Positions 1 through 8,863 of a stretch of 33,939 nucleotides of DNA are shown piece by piece. The notes under the pieces were generated by a model. The model was not told the DNA's origin, did no database searches, and saw only the letters and a program-made list of their open reading frames with translations. Origin of the DNA: Planctomycetota bacterium (lineage in GTDB: Bacteria > Planctomycetota > Planctomycetia > Pirellulales > Thermoguttaceae); assembly GCA_030612765.1 (NCBI GenBank), contig JAUWNG010000024.1, positions 1-33,939 on the forward strand, given 5' to 3'. Every line of letters begins with the position of its first letter. Within the stretch, counting starts at the first letter, position 1. A program made the position numbers and the translations under genes.

Positions 1-123
1 TTTTCCGGCTGGGGGGGTTTTATTTTTCGGTGGGCTAATAATTACCTAACGTCCCATAAATTGGGGCCGCACACTGCGAAAAGACAGCAGGTCGCAAATC
101 GCCATTCCGCGTTTCTGCGAAAG
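1..123. other. Left edge, non-coding
   Basis: I see no gene in this stretch. The short motif TGGGGCCGCACACTG near 61-76 resembles the flank TGGCCGCACACA of the long palindromic repeat at 419-548, so it may be a decayed repeat edge. The sequence downstream of the small gene at 124-318 shows no clear terminator hairpin. Confidence 0.4.
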
Positions 124-318
124 CTACGGCGTCTGTTGCGTCTGGTCGTTGCTTTCCAGTTTCGGCCCAAGCAGCTTCGGCGGGCGGCGGACGACCTTAC
201 AGCCGGACTCGCGCTGAATGCGGCGCAAGTCGGCGCAGATCAGCTTCAGGTCGCCGCCGAACTTGCGTGTGTGTTCCATGCGGTGACGCCGGACTTCTTC
301 AACGATGGGATCGGTCAT
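124..318 (-). CDS. Small conserved hypothetical protein (64 aa)
   Basis: The protein begins MTDPIVEEVRRHRMEHTR and continues with a segment containing DLKLICADLRRIQRESG. I recognise this as a small family common in planctomycetes and cyanobacteria, usually starting MTDPIV(D/E)EVR and about 60-75 aa long, often beside toxin-antitoxin-like genes. Its function is unknown to me and no toxin partner is visible next to it. It is charged and helical, with no signal peptide or membrane segment. The nearest upstream gene on the same strand is the AAA ATPase, about 240 bp away, with the palindromic repeat at 419-548 between them, so co-transcription is uncertain. Recognition of the family is from memory; the reading frame and start are seen directly. 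Confidence 0.72.
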   Translation of the reverse strand: MTDPIVEEVRRHRMEHTRKFGGDLKLICADLRRIQRESGCKVVRRPPKLLGPKLESNDQTQQTP

Positions 319-418
319 AAAACTATCCCCAGCAACTCGTCTATGGGTGAAGAATCACAGATTATTGTAGCAGCCTGCCAGGCAATCGTCAACCGAACGA
401 AAGCATCCTGTGTGACAA

Positions 419-548
419 GATTTTCTGGCGGCTATGCCATTTTTGTCATTCTGAGCGCAGCGAAGAATCTCGCTTTTCCGGTAACGTCGGCGAGATTCTT
501 CGCTGCGCTCAGAATGACCGAACTTGCCAGAAAATTTGGCCGCACACA
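419..548. repeat. Long palindromic repeat, family D copy 1
   Basis: The arms GTCATTCTGAGCGCAGCGAA (from 445) and its reverse complement (ending 518) form a long hairpin around a short centre. Outer flanks TTTTCTGGC (421-429) and GCCAGAAAA are also inverted. A near-identical copy in the same orientation lies at 33754-33883, and a shorter relative is at 17967-18042. Confidence 0.9.
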
Positions 549-556
549 AAGCGCCC

Positions 557-1942
557 CTACATCACCGCGAAGTAGTTTTCCACCGCCCGGTCGAAATGCC
601 CGTTGGTCATCTCCGCCGGGCAATTGAGATACTTGCAGTAATTGCGGACCTGAAGCAGCAGATCGCGGGGATGGCAAAACCGGAACGGGCGATGCACGCG
701 CCGATAATGGGCGGTGATCAGATACTCGACCGACTCGCGCCGATACGGAATCCCCAACTCTTGGCCCATCAACTCGAAGAGGCGGTGAAACTCGTCCTCG
801 GTCGGGTCGATCACCTCAATCTTGTAGGGAATCCGCCGCAAAAAAGCCTCGTCGACCAGGTCGCGCGGCTCGAGGTTGGTCGAAAAGACCACGAGCTGAT
901 CGAAGGGAACCTGGATCTTCTTGCCGTTGGGGAGGCTGAGGAAGTCGATCCGCTTCTCCAGCGGCACGATCCAGCGGTTCAGCAATTCGTTGATGTGCAT
1001 TCGCTGGCGGCCGAAGTCGTCGATCACCAGCGTGCCGCAGTTGCTCTTCAGTTGCAGCGGGGCCTCGCAGATGCCCGTCGAGGCGTTGACCGTCACCTCG
1101 AGTTGCGAGATGGTCAGCTCACCGCCGGCGACGATCGTCGGCCGCCGGACGCGGACCCACCGTTTGTCGATCTTGCGGTTGTCATACAATCCGCTACCCG
1201 GCGCGAGCGGCGCTTCCTCGTGGTTCATCGGGTCAAACAGGCGGATGATCTCGCCGTCGACGCCGATCGCCCTTGGAATCCAGATTTCCTGCCCGAAGGC
1301 GGCGGTGATCCGCTCGGCGATGCTGGTCTTTCCATTGCCGGACGGTCCGAACAAGAACAGCCCCCGGCCGGAATTGATCGCCGGACCGAGCCGGTCGAGT
1401 ATGCTCTTGCCGAGCAGCAGGCCCTTGAAGGCGCGTTGCAGGTCGTCGGCCGTGGGGTGCTGGCCGGCCAACGATTGGGCCTTTACGCCGGCGATGTAAC
1501 CCCACAGCGAGACGGGCGCCGAGCCGAAATAGGTGCAGTGTTGCGAATATCTTCGCCCCCGCTCGCGGCCCAAGTCACTGAGCTGATATTGAAAATCGTT
1601 CATCGGGGCCGATCCACGATGGACGACCAATCGGCTGTCTTTCAACTCCCGAAGCAACTCGTTGACCAGCACGAACGGCAGCTTGATCTGATCGGCAATT
1701 TCCCGGCCGGTGGCGTCGCCACGGGCAAGGAGGAACTTCAACGCCAACGCCTCCACTTTGCTGTCGGTCAGTCCGGCGTCGCGGAACGAGTCCGGCTCGA
1801 CCGGCGCAAAGGCCCCGTCGCCGCTCGATGGTATGTCTTCACGCTCTCCGCCGGGATTTGCCAGCCGGCCGATCCGCGCGAGCGCCGCGTCGAGCGCCGC
1901 GTCGGTATCCGGGCTGGAGTCCGTTGGATAGGGAGTCTGCAT
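557..1942 (-). CDS. AAA+ family ATPase with N-terminal winged-helix-like region (461 aa)
   Basis: The P-loop GPSGNGKT lies at residues 199-206, the Walker B LVIDDFGRQR begins at about 305, and a sensor-1-like VFSTN is at 352-356, followed by an arginine-rich stretch (EAFLRRIPYKIEV). Residues 60-135 (helical, with LADQ-like REIADQIKLPFVLVNELLREL) look like a winged-helix domain. The first 50 residues are acidic and low complexity. The C-terminal part resembles an AAA+ lid. No membrane segment is seen. Planctomycetes encode related soluble ATPases of unknown role; I cannot name a substrate. It is divergent from mqnA. The start at 1942 is the first ATG that keeps the conserved region intact, but no strong ribosome site precedes it. 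ATP hydrolysis is well supported; the biological role is not. Confidence 0.85.
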   Translation of the reverse strand: MQTPYPTDSSPDTDAALDAALARIGRLANPGGEREDIPSSGDGAFAPVEPDSFRDAGLTDSKVEALALKFLLARGDATGREIADQIKLPFVLVNELLRELKDSRLVVHRGSAPMNDFQYQLSDLGRERGRRYSQHCTYFGSAPVSLWGYIAGVKAQSLAGQHPTADDLQRAFKGLLLGKSILDRLGPAINSGRGLFLFGPSGNGKTSIAERITAAFGQEIWIPRAIGVDGEIIRLFDPMNHEEAPLAPGSGLYDNRKIDKRWVRVRRPTIVAGGELTISQLEVTVNASTGICEAPLQLKSNCGTLVIDDFGRQRMHINELLNRWIVPLEKRIDFLSLPNGKKIQVPFDQLVVFSTNLEPRDLVDEAFLRRIPYKIEVIDPTEDEFHRLFELMGQELGIPYRRESVEYLITAHYRRVHRPFRFCHPRDLLLQVRNYCKYLNCPAEMTNGHFDRAVENYFAVM

Positions 1943-2103
1943 GGTGAATCGTTCGTTGAAGGGGTCGGTACAAGTCTAGCTTTTCCATTTGGGGGCAGCG
2001 GGAAAGCATGATACTGGATGTGCCGGATGTAGCGGTGGAAACCAATTTCACGATCAATAGCCGGGGGCTATTCTCTACACGGATCGTCAGTGGTGAAACG
2101 CGA

Positions 2104-2174
2104 CTCGTTTAGCAGCCGCCGGCACGGCGGCTTGCGGCTCGACATGGGCCGTCGTACCGACGGCCGCTAAACGA
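2104..2174. repeat. Palindromic repeat, family H copy 1
   Basis: The ends CTCGTTTAGC and GCTAAACGAG are exact inverted complements, with GC-rich inner arms built on GCCGCCGGCACGGCGG. A second member, with CGTTTAGCGGCC and GGCGGCTGCTAAAC ends, lies at 24850-24915. Confidence 0.85.
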
Positions 2175-2209
2175 GCTTGTCTTGCTAATAAATGATTCTC
2201 AATGATCGC

Positions 2210-2238
2210 TACACATACGTTAAACTACCCCGTATAAT
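2210..2238 (+). promoter_or_regulatory. Probable sigma70-type promoter of mqnA
   Basis: A consensus -10 TATAAT (2233-2238) is preceded, after 17 bp, by TACACA (2210-2215), which matches four of six bases of TTGACA. It lies about 30 bp upstream of the mqnA start. A ribosome site AGGGGA at 2259-2264 follows. Confidence 0.5.
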
Positions 2239-2270
2239 GATCGTTTGCGATGTAACACAGGGGATGTTGA

Positions 2271-3104
2271 ATGGCGCAAGAACGTCCGGCGTCGTCGAAG
2301 CTAAACCGCGTTCGCGTTGGGGCGGTGACGTATCTCAACGCCCGGCCGCTGGTCGAAGCGCTCGGCGAGATCGATCCAACTTTGGAGATCGTGTTCGACC
2401 ACCCGAGCCGACTGGCCGACTCGCTGGCCGTCGGACGGTTGGACGTGGCCATGATCCCCTCGATCGAATACGCCCGGCAGCCGGGCTACCGTATCATCTC
2501 CGACGCCTGCATTGCCTGCGACGGCCCGGTGCGGAGCGTGAAGCTCTATGGTCGAGTCGCCGTCGAAAACATCCACACGCTGGCCCTGGACGAGGGCTCG
2601 CGCACCAGCGCCGCGCTGGCGAGGATTCTCTTGAAGGAGCGGTTTGGCGTAACGCCCGAGACGCGGCCGCTGCCGATCGGGGCATCGCTGGAGGATTCGT
2701 CCGCCGATGCGGCGTTGATGATCGGCGACCGGGGCATTGCCATGGCCGACGGAGACTTCGAGTTCGTCTGGGACTTAGGCGCGGAGTGGTCGCGTTGGAC
2801 GGGCCTGCCGTTCGTGTTCGCTCTTTGGATAGCCCGGCCCGGCGTCGAGCTGCACGGCGTCGGCGCGGCGCTGGCCCAAGCCCGCGACGTGGGGCTTGGC
2901 CGGCTGGAGGAGATCGCCCGGCGCGAGGCGCCGAAGGTCGAACTTTCCGAACGGGAGTGCCTATCGTACCTGCGGGACAACTTGAAGTTTCACTTCGGTC
3001 CTCGCCAGCGCCAGGGATTGGAACGCTTTTTTGCGTTGGCCGGCCGACACGGACTGGCGCCGCCGGGAGTTCAACTCGATTTTTACGACGACGTCGTCGT
3101 TTAG
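2271..3104 (+). CDS. mqnA: Chorismate dehydratase MqnA, futalosine pathway of menaquinone synthesis (277 aa)
   Basis: MqnA converts chorismate to 3-enolpyruvylbenzoate, the first step of the futalosine route to menaquinone, in the cytoplasm. The N-terminus carries the family hallmark VGAVTYLNARPLVEAL (residues 16-31), and further signatures are LDVAMIPSIEY, ADAALMIGDRGIAM and WTGLPFVFALWIARPG. The fold is that of a periplasmic-binding-protein-like enzyme without signal peptide, and the length is typical. AGGGGA lies 6 bp before the ATG at 2271, which supports this start. mqnC follows 39 bp downstream on the same strand and a probable deaminase of the same pathway lies 4.4 kb further, so this is the start of a menaquinone gene block. 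The family assignment is confident from the motif and context. Confidence 0.93.
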   Translation: MAQERPASSKLNRVRVGAVTYLNARPLVEALGEIDPTLEIVFDHPSRLADSLAVGRLDVAMIPSIEYARQPGYRIISDACIACDGPVRSVKLYGRVAVENIHTLALDEGSRTSAALARILLKERFGVTPETRPLPIGASLEDSSADAALMIGDRGIAMADGDFEFVWDLGAEWSRWTGLPFVFALWIARPGVELHGVGAALAQARDVGLGRLEEIARREAPKVELSERECLSYLRDNLKFHFGPRQRQGLERFFALAGRHGLAPPGVQLDFYDDVVV

Positions 3105-3111
3105 AATGACC

Positions 3112-3129
3112 GCCGGGTTGCAACCCGGC
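3112..3129. repeat. Perfect 18-bp palindrome between mqnA and mqnC
   Basis: GCCGGGTTGCAACCCGGC reads identically on both strands. It starts 8 bp after the mqnA stop codon and is followed by CTACTGA, the usual edge of such planctomycete intergenic repeats. Confidence 0.85.
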
Positions 3130-3143
3130 CTACTGATCGTCCC

Positions 3144-4229
3144 ATGAAACATGCCAACGGCGCGATACTCGAAAAAGCGGTTTCCGGCCGTCGGCTCGAC
3201 GCCGGGGAAGGGCTGGCATTGATCGAATCGCACGATTTGGCGGCGCTGGGGCGTGCGGCCGACGCCGTCGCCCGACGCCTGCACCCTGAACCGTACCGCA
3301 CCTACAACGTCGATCGCAACATCAACTACACGAACGTCTGCACGAGCGGCTGCCGATTCTGCGCGTTCTCGCGCACCCCGGGCGCGGCAGACGCCTACGT
3401 CCTTTCGCGCGACGAGTTGCACCGAAAAATCGAGGAAACCATTTCTCTCGGCGGCAGCCAAATCCTACTCCAAGGCGGAATGCACCCGGAACTTGGCATC
3501 GAATGGTACGAAGAACTGCTCCGAGAGATCAAGCGGCATTTTCCTCGGATCAACGTCCACGGTTTCGGCCCGCCGGAGATCGACCACCTCGCCTCGCTCT
3601 CGGGGCTGCCGGTGCGGGTAGTTTTGGAGAGGCTGAAGGAAGCCGGCCTCGGGTCGCTGCCCGGCGGCGGGGCGGAAATACTCGTCGATCGCGTCCGACA
3701 AAAGGTCAGTCCGCGGAAGACATCGGCCGACCGCTGGCTGGAGGTCTGCCGCCAGTGGCACTCCCTGGGGGGACGCGGGTCGGCCACGATGATGTTCGGA
3801 CACGTCGAGACGCCGGCCGAGAGGATCGAACATTTGGAACGGTTGCGCCGATTGCAGGACGAGACGGGCGGCTTTACGGCGTTTATCTGTTGGACCTTCC
3901 AGCCGGACAATACCGCGCTGGCCGATCTGCCCAAGGCGGGTGCGTTCGAGTACCTCAAGACGTTGGCCGTCGCCCGGTTGTATCTCGACAATTTCGCCAA
4001 CATCCAAGCAAGCTGGGTCACGCAAGGTTTGGCGGTCGGTCAGTTGGCCTTGCGCTTCGGGGCCAACGATTTCGGCAGCGTGATGATCGAGGAGAACGTG
4101 GTGGCGGCCGCCGGAACGAGCTTTCGGGCAACCGAGGCCCAGATTCGCGGTGCTATCGAGGATGCCGGTTATTCCCCTCGACGAAGGAATGTGTATTACG
4201 AATTGATCGACGGGCATCCGACGCCGTAA
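3144..4229 (+). CDS. mqnC: Cyclic dehypoxanthinyl futalosine synthase MqnC, radical SAM (361 aa)
   Basis: MqnC is a radical SAM enzyme that cyclises dehypoxanthinylfutalosine in the futalosine menaquinone pathway. The [4Fe-4S] motif C-x3-C-x2-C is present as CTSGCRFC, with Cys66, Cys70 and Cys73, inside [17 protein letters not shown]. Other family stretches are [33 protein letters not shown] and [16 protein letters not shown], and the C-terminal [16 protein letters not shown] is characteristic of the MqnC/MqnE/CofH group. MqnC rather than MqnE is favoured by the length (MqnE is usually longer or differs at the N-terminus) and by adjacency to mqnA; MqnE would be the alternative. It starts 39 bp after mqnA and was probably transcribed with it. 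Confidence 0.9.
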   Translation: MKHANGAILEKAVSGRRLDAGEGLALIESHDLAALGRAADAVARRLHPEPYRTYNVDRNINYTNVCTSGCRFCAFSRTPGAADAYVLSRDELHRKIEETISLGGSQILLQGGMHPELGIEWYEELLREIKRHFPRINVHGFGPPEIDHLASLSGLPVRVVLERLKEAGLGSLPGGGAEILVDRVRQKVSPRKTSADRWLEVCRQWHSLGGRGSATMMFGHVETPAERIEHLERLRRLQDETGGFTAFICWTFQPDNTALADLPKAGAFEYLKTLAVARLYLDNFANIQASWVTQGLAVGQLALRFGANDFGSVMIEENVVAAAGTSFRATEAQIRGAIEDAGYSPRRRNVYYELIDGHPTP

Positions 4230-4263
4230 GGTACAATAGGAGAAGGGGTTTTGATCTCTGTAT

Positions 4264-4290
4264 GTGGGACAGGTTGCCAACCTGTCCTAT
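4264..4290. repeat. Palindromic repeat, family B copy 1
   Basis: The core is GACAGGTTGCCAACCTGTC, an inverted repeat with a single central mismatch. This copy lies in the short gap before the ABC ATPase, and its last bases (TATGG) supply a possible upstream ATG at 4289 for that gene. Confidence 0.88.
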
Positions 4291-4309
4291 GGATAATGTT
4301 GTCCTCGCC

Positions 4310-5077
4310 ATGATCCACGTTCACGAACTGACGAAGCACTACCCCGACCTTCGGCGTGGACAATTCGAGGCGCTCAAGGGTATCAGTTTCCATGCCCGGC
4401 CGGGGCAGATTTTCGGCCTGCTGGGGCCAAACGGCGCCGGAAAGACAACCGCCCTGCGAATCCTCAGTACGGTGCTTCGCCCCAGCGGCGGCTCGGCCAC
4501 GGTCAACGGCTTCGACGTAGTCACGCAATCCACCCAGGTGCGGCGGCAGATCGGTTACATGTCGGCCAGCACGGCCGTTTACGACCGGATGACCGGCTGG
4601 GAAATGGTCGAGTATTTCGGCCGGTTGCACGGCATTCCCCGTAAAGAACTCTCGGAGCGGATGGAATCGCTGTTCGAGCGTCTGAAGATGAACGACACCC
4701 GCGACGTGCTGGGCGCGAAGATGTCGACCGGAATGAAACAGAAGGTGTCGGTAGCCCGCGCGGTGGTCCACGACCCGCCGGTGCTGATCTTCGACGAGGC
4801 CACCTCTGGGCTGGACGTTTTGGTCGCCCGCGCGCTGCTGGAAACCGTGGCCGAGCTACGCGACCACGGCAAGTGCATTGTATATTCCACGCACATCATG
4901 CGCGAGGCGGAAAAACTATGCGACCGGATCGCCATCCTGCACCGCGGAACGGTCCTGACCGAAGGTACGCTGGAAGAGGTCCGCGAGCGGCACGGGCAAC
5001 ACGACCTCGAGGAATTGTTTTTCCAGTTGATATCGCAACACGACCAACAGTCCCTCGAACATTTTCTTAGCCGATGA
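4310..5077 (+). CDS. ABC exporter ATP-binding subunit, NatA-like (255 aa)
   Basis: The protein couples ATP hydrolysis to export through the membrane protein encoded just downstream. It shows the Walker [10 protein letters not shown] (residues 39-47), a degenerate signature STGMKQ (139-144, in place of LSGGQ), the Walker [14 protein letters not shown] (157-169) and the switch histidine in [17 protein letters not shown]. This pattern is typical of the ABC-2/NatA family. An in-frame ATG at 4289 would add MDNVVLA, but those bases lie in or beside repeat family B, so 4310 is preferred. Its stop overlaps the start of the permease gene (ATGA, 5074-5077), which indicates translational coupling. The substrate is unknown: NatAB exports sodium, but the same family includes drug and lipid exporters. 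Confidence 0.88.
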   Translation: MIHVHELTKHYPDLRRGQFEALKGISFHARPGQIFGLLGPNGAGKTTALRILSTVLRPSGGSATVNGFDVVTQSTQVRRQIGYMSASTAVYDRMTGWEMVEYFGRLHGIPRKELSERMESLFERLKMNDTRDVLGAKMSTGMKQKVSVARAVVHDPPVLIFDEATSGLDVLVARALLETVAELRDHGKCIVYSTHIMREAEKLCDRIAILHRGTVLTEGTLEEVRERHGQHDLEELFFQLISQHDQQSLEHFLSR

Positions 5078-7395
5078 AACTGGCCAACGTCAAACTGATC
5101 TTTACCCGCGAGGTCCGCGACCAGTTGCGCGACCGTCGGACGCTGTTCGTAATCGCGGTTCTGCCGCTTCTGCTCTACCCGCTGTTGGGAATGAGTCTGT
5201 TCCAGATATCGCAATTCATGCACGTTCGACCGGCCCGCGTACTGGTGGTCGGCGGCCGTGACCTGGGCATTTCGCCGGCGTTGATCGAGGAGGAGCGTTT
5301 TGCGGCGTCGTTGTTTTCCCACCCCAAAGAGGCGGAGAGACTGAAACCGTTTTTTCAAGCTTCCCAACATGTAGGACAGCCGCCCCCGGCTGTCGCCGGC
5401 GATCCAGCACAGCCGAGGGCGGCCGTGCTACAAGAGGAGTGGGACGAGGCTCGCAGTCTGGTTCAAGCCGGGGCCTACGAGGCGGCGCTCTACTTCCCTT
5501 CGGATTTTTCCGCCCGGCTCGAGGAGTTCCGTGAGGCGATCATTCTCCGGCGCGAAGCGTTCGCGGCCGGAAAAGCGGTGGACGGGGCGTTTTCACCCGA
5601 CGTTCCCCAGCCGAAGATTTTTTACAACAGCGGCAACGAGAAATCGCTGATCGCTTCGGTGCGGCTCACCGAAGTGTTGCGGCGTTGGACGCAACGGATC
5701 GGCGACGAAAACTTGAAGGCCGGCGGCTTCTCGGTCCGGACCGCGCGCCCCTTTACGGTCGATACCGACGACGTGGCCAGCCGGAAGAGCCGCGAAGGTG
5801 TCAAGTGGTCCTGCATCCTGCCCGTGCTGCTTTTGCTCTGGGCTTTGACCGGGGCGTTCTACCCGGCCGTGGACCTCTGCGCCGGCGAGAAAGAGCGCGG
5901 CACATTGGAGACGCTGCTGAGCAGTCCGGCCGGTCGCGGCGAGATCGTGCTGGGTAAACTGCTGACGATCATGCTCTTCAGCATCATCACGGCCGTGCTG
6001 AACCTGGTCAGCATCGGCGCGACCGGCTGGATCGTGCTGTCGCGTTTGCCCGGCTTCGGCCTGCCGCCGCCGGTGGCGTTGGTCTCGCTGGCGATAGCCT
6101 TGCTGCCGATGGCCGCGCTGTTCAGCGCGTTGTGCCTGGCCCTGGCGGCGTTGGCCCGCAGCACCAGGGAAGGACAATACTATCTGATGCCGCTGCTGTT
6201 GCTGACCATGCCGCTGGTGGTTCTGCCGATGTCGCCCGGGGTGGAGTTGAACCTGGGAAACAGCCTGATCCCCGTCACCGGCGTGGCGTTGATTTTGCGG
6301 AGCATGTTGGAGGGCGAGTATTGGCGGGCGCTTCAATTCGCGCCGGTCGTGGCCGCGGTGACCTTGGCAGTCTGTCTGATGTCGATCCGCTGGGCGGTGG
6401 ACCAGTTCAATCGCGAGTCGGTGCTGTTCCGCGAGAGCGAGCGGTTCGACGTTGGGCTGTGGCTGCGTCATCTGCTGCGCGATCGCCGGCCGACCCCGAC
6501 CGTTGGCGCGGCCGTCTGTTGCTGTGTGCTGGTCTTGTTGATTTATTTCTACCTGGGTTCCTTCTTCGACGTACCGAAGTCTTTCGGGGGTTTTGCCCGC
6601 ACGTTAATAATCACCCAAATCGCGGTCTTTATCGTCCCGACGCTGTTGTTGACGTTCCTGTTGACCACCAGCCCGCGGCAGACGTTGCTGCTGAAATGGC
6701 CTTCCTGGTTTGCGATTCCGGCGGCGGCGCTGCTGGCCGTGGCGTTGCATCCGGCGGTCCACCTGCTGCAACTCCTCGTGCAGCGTCTTTATCCGGTGAG
6801 CGAGAACCTCCGGCCGTCGCTGGAGCAGATACAAGGGCTGATAAATCAGTCGAATTTCTGGTCGCTGGTGCTGCTGATCGCGGTTGTGCCCGCCGTCTGC
6901 GAGGAGCTCGCCTGCCGCGGTTTCATTCTCTCCGGTTTCAGGCATCTGGGGCACAAGTGGCGGGCGATCATCTACAGCTCGCTGCTGTTCGGCCTGGCCC
7001 ATGGAATCCTTCAACAATCGTTGCTGGCCTCCCTGATCGGCGTGGTCATCGCTTACATTGCCGTTCAAAGCGGCAGCATTCTGCCCGGCATGGTCTTTCA
7101 CGCGGTCCACAACACGCTGGCTATTGCCAACACCCGAATCACGCCGGAAGTGTTCGACCAGTGGCCGATTGCAAAGGCGTTTGCAACCCCCGGCGACGGC
7201 GGCGGATGCACGTTCACGTGGCCGGTGGTGGTCGGCGGAACGCTTGTCGGCTTGTTGTTGTTGAGCTTGTTCGCCAGGATTCCTTGCCCGAAGTCGCCCG
7301 AGGAGTCGCTCGAAGAAGCGATCGAACGCGGCCAGCACGCGGATAAGCCGCTCGAAGCCGAAAAGGCCGCTTGCGGATTGGCGACCGATCGCTGA
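5074..7395 (+). CDS. ABC-2 type permease fused to CPBP (CAAX-like) intramembrane protease domain (773 aa)
   Basis: This is the membrane partner of the ATPase at 4310. Residues 25-50 form the first membrane helix, followed by a long extracytoplasmic loop to about residue 245, a set of helices at about 250-470 containing the ABC-2 hallmark [20 protein letters not shown], and a second multi-helix half. Residues 595-700 carry a CPBP domain: CEELACRG with Glu610, Glu611 and Arg615, then FGLAHG with His643, then HAVHN with His676. Permease-CPBP fusions are known among NatB-like proteins of planctomycetes and relatives. A 63-bp palindromic repeat is inserted in frame in the loop (5370-5432, residues about 100-120). 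The C-terminal 40 residues are hydrophilic and charged. The substrate is unknown. CPBP in such fusions may act as a protease or purely structurally. Confidence 0.87.
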   Translation: MKLANVKLIFTREVRDQLRDRRTLFVIAVLPLLLYPLLGMSLFQISQFMHVRPARVLVVGGRDLGISPALIEEERFAASLFSHPKEAERLKPFFQASQHVGQPPPAVAGDPAQPRAAVLQEEWDEARSLVQAGAYEAALYFPSDFSARLEEFREAIILRREAFAAGKAVDGAFSPDVPQPKIFYNSGNEKSLIASVRLTEVLRRWTQRIGDENLKAGGFSVRTARPFTVDTDDVASRKSREGVKWSCILPVLLLLWALTGAFYPAVDLCAGEKERGTLETLLSSPAGRGEIVLGKLLTIMLFSIITAVLNLVSIGATGWIVLSRLPGFGLPPPVALVSLAIALLPMAALFSALCLALAALARSTREGQYYLMPLLLLTMPLVVLPMSPGVELNLGNSLIPVTGVALILRSMLEGEYWRALQFAPVVAAVTLAVCLMSIRWAVDQFNRESVLFRESERFDVGLWLRHLLRDRRPTPTVGAAVCCCVLVLLIYFYLGSFFDVPKSFGGFARTLIITQIAVFIVPTLLLTFLLTTSPRQTLLLKWPSWFAIPAAALLAVALHPAVHLLQLLVQRLYPVSENLRPSLEQIQGLINQSNFWSLVLLIAVVPAVCEELACRGFILSGFRHLGHKWRAIIYSSLLFGLAHGILQQSLLASLIGVVIAYIAVQSGSILPGMVFHAVHNTLAIANTRITPEVFDQWPIAKAFATPGDGGGCTFTWPVVVGGTLVGLLLLSLFARIPCPKSPEESLEEAIERGQHADKPLEAEKAACGLATDR
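5370..5432. repeat. Palindromic repeat inside the permease gene (63 bp, 21 codons)
   Basis: The element runs from TGTAGGACAGCCGCCC to GGGCGGCCGTGCTACA and contains the nested hairpin ACAGCCGCCCCCGGCTGT. It has the look of the intergenic repeats elsewhere in the window (TGTAG...CTACA edges) but lies wholly within the coding sequence. Its length is a multiple of three and it has no stop in the frame used; it encodes a Pro/Ala-rich peptide. Confidence 0.8.
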
Positions 7396-7410
7396 TACTG
7401 CGTACATCTT

Positions 7411-7433
7411 GTTCCCACGCTCCGCGTGGGAAC
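7411..7433. repeat. Palindromic repeat, family E copy 1
   Basis: The arms GTTCCCACGC and GCGTGGGAAC flank a 3-bp loop in the 88-bp gap after the permease gene. Related copies are at 11901-11923, 12103-12125 and 25602-25626. Confidence 0.85.
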
Positions 7434-7443
7434 GGGAAAAATC

Positions 7444-7470
7444 GTAAGACAGGTTGCCAACCTGTCCCAC
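7444..7470. repeat. Palindromic repeat, family B copy 2
   Basis: The core GACAGGTTGCCAACCTGTC is the same as at 4264-4290 and in the three tandem copies at 8741-8827. It lies 13 bp upstream of the amidohydrolase start. Confidence 0.88.
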
Positions 7471-7483
7471 AATCATCGATCCC

Positions 7484-8863
7484 ATGATTCAAAGAACGTC
7501 CGATACAGCACCCCGCCGACTCACGCTGAAAGGCCGATACGTCTTCCCGGTGACGAGCAAGCCGGTTGCCGATGGTTTCGTGGTCGTCGAAGGCGATCGG
7601 ATCGTTTCGGTCGGCGGCGGCGATGCGGTCCCGCAGTCCAAAGGGGAAGAGGTTTTCGACTTGGGTAACGTCGCCATCCTTCCGGGGCTGGTCAACGCCC
7701 ACGCTCATCTCGATTTCAGCGAACTCGACGCGCCGCTGGGCGAGCGAGGGATCGGGTTTGTGGATTGGATTCGACTTGCGTTCGACCACCGGCGGCGGAC
7801 GACGACGTCCATGCGGCAAGTCGTCGCTCTGGGTCTGGAGGAGAGCGTCCGGTGCGGCGTCACCACGCTGGGCGACATCACTCAGCCCGATCGGCCGCCG
7901 GTCGATTCGCCGCTGGAGGTGACGAGTTTCCTGGAGTTGAAGGCCCTGACCGCCGACGGCGTTGCCGGCGAAATGGAACGGGCACGGTCGCACGTGAAAT
8001 GCACTGCTTGCAAGCAAGCAGTGGCACACCGTGGTGAGAAACGCGGGCTAAGCCCCCACGCCCCGTTCAGCGTCCATCCCGAATTGCTGACGGCCATCGT
8101 CGAGCTTTCCGTCGCCGAGCGGATTCCCGTGGCCATGCATCTGGCCGAATCGTCGGAGGAAATGGAATTTTTGCGGGACGGCGGCGGTCCGTTCCGAGTT
8201 TTTTTGGAAGGTCTTGGTTATGGGGCGTCGGGCGGAACGCTCGCCGCCCATTTCTCGCGTCCGATGGATTACCTGCGGCGGTTGGCGACGGCCCATCGCG
8301 CGCTGATCGTTCACGGCAACTATCTGGACGACGAGGAGATCGCCTTTTTGGGAGCGAACGCCTCGCGGATGAGCGTGGTCTATTGTCCCAGGAGCCACGA
8401 CTGGTTCGCTCACGCCGAATATCCGTTGCGGAAAATGCTGGCTTCCCGGGCGACGGTTGCCCTCGGGACCGACGGCCGATGTTCGACGCCCGATCTGAGC
8501 CTGTTGGAGGAAATGCGTTTTGTCGCCCGGCGTTATCCGGGCGTCCGTCTGGACACGATTCTGCAAATGGGGACGTTGAACGGCGCTAGCGCGTTGGGGC
8601 GCGAGGAAGAGATCGGCTCCCTCTCGCCCGGCAAGCGGGCCGATTTGGCGATCGTGGCCTTGCCCGAGCGCGACGCGACGGATCCGCACGAGTTGTTGTT
8701 CGATTCGACCGAGCCGGTCGTGGGTTGTTACTGCCAGGGTAGTAGGATAGGTTGCCAACCTGTCACGGCCAGTAGGACAGGTTGCCAACCTGTCACGGCC
8801 AGTAGGACAGGTTGCCAACCTGTCCCACGTTTGGCCTCGCCGACCAACAACGGTCGCGGCTTT
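7484..8863 (+). CDS. Amidohydrolase, probable aminofutalosine deaminase; no own stop codon
   Basis: This is a metal-dependent hydrolase of the amidohydrolase/SsnA-like superfamily. Metal ligands are visible: HAH in PGLVNAHAHLDFSE (His73, His75), His219 in VAMHLAES, His278 in LIVHGNYLDD and Asp330 in ALGTDGRCSTPDLSLL. The motif GLSPHAPFSVHPEL (residues 188-201) is typical of chlorohydrolase-like deaminases. Adjacency to mqnA and mqnC suggests it deaminates aminofutalosine (MqnX-like), which is inference from context. The start at 7484 follows a family B repeat with no strong ribosome site. A palindromic repeat is inserted in frame at about residues 173-182, just before the SPHAP motif. The conserved part ends near VVGCYCQG (residue 419); beyond it the frame runs through repeats into miaA. 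The end given here is the base before the miaA ATG, not a stop. Confidence 0.8.
8001..8029. repeat. Palindromic repeat inside the amidohydrolase, family G copy 1
   Basis: The sequence contains CACTGCTTGCAAGCAAGCAG followed by TGGCACAC, the same element found twice in the intergenic space at 23725-23810. Here it is read as CTACKQAVAH within the enzyme, about 8 residues before the conserved SPHAP motif. Confidence 0.85.
8741..8827. repeat. Three tandem 30-bp repeats (family B) between amidohydrolase and miaA
   Basis: Copies start at 8741, 8771 and 8801. Each has the palindromic core AGGTTGCCAACCT plus a CACGGCCAGTAGG linker. The first carries one change (GGATAG for GGACAG) and the third is truncated at TGTCCCA. 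The 30-bp period is ten codons, so the frame is kept for any copy number; the frame in use reads a repeated SRTGCQPVTA peptide. Confidence 0.93.
8839..8863. repeat. Palindromic repeat abutting the miaA start (GGTCGCGGCTTTAT type)
   Basis: CGCCGACCAACAACGGTCGC and the following GGCTTTAT match the intergenic element at 23829-23853 (CGCGACCAACGGTCGCGGCTTTATA). The miaA ATG begins at the last bases of the element, so there is no room for a separate ribosome site. Confidence 0.75.

Larger units (their letters stand above)
1943..2270. other. Divergent intergenic region, AAA ATPase / mqnA
   Basis: The 328-bp gap holds the family H palindromic repeat (2104-2174) and a likely mqnA promoter (2210-2238). 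I see no gene in the remainder. Confidence 0.6.

Noticed and set aside
524-2011. Long plus-strand open frame opposite the AAA ATPase
   Set aside because: It is a GC-rich antisense shadow; the opposite strand has Walker A, Walker B and sensor motifs, and this frame has no recognisable domain.
8741-8827. Three regularly spaced repeats that could suggest a small CRISPR array
   Set aside because: The copies are directly tandem with a 30-bp period and no unique spacers, the core is a full palindrome, single copies occur elsewhere, and no cas gene is present.
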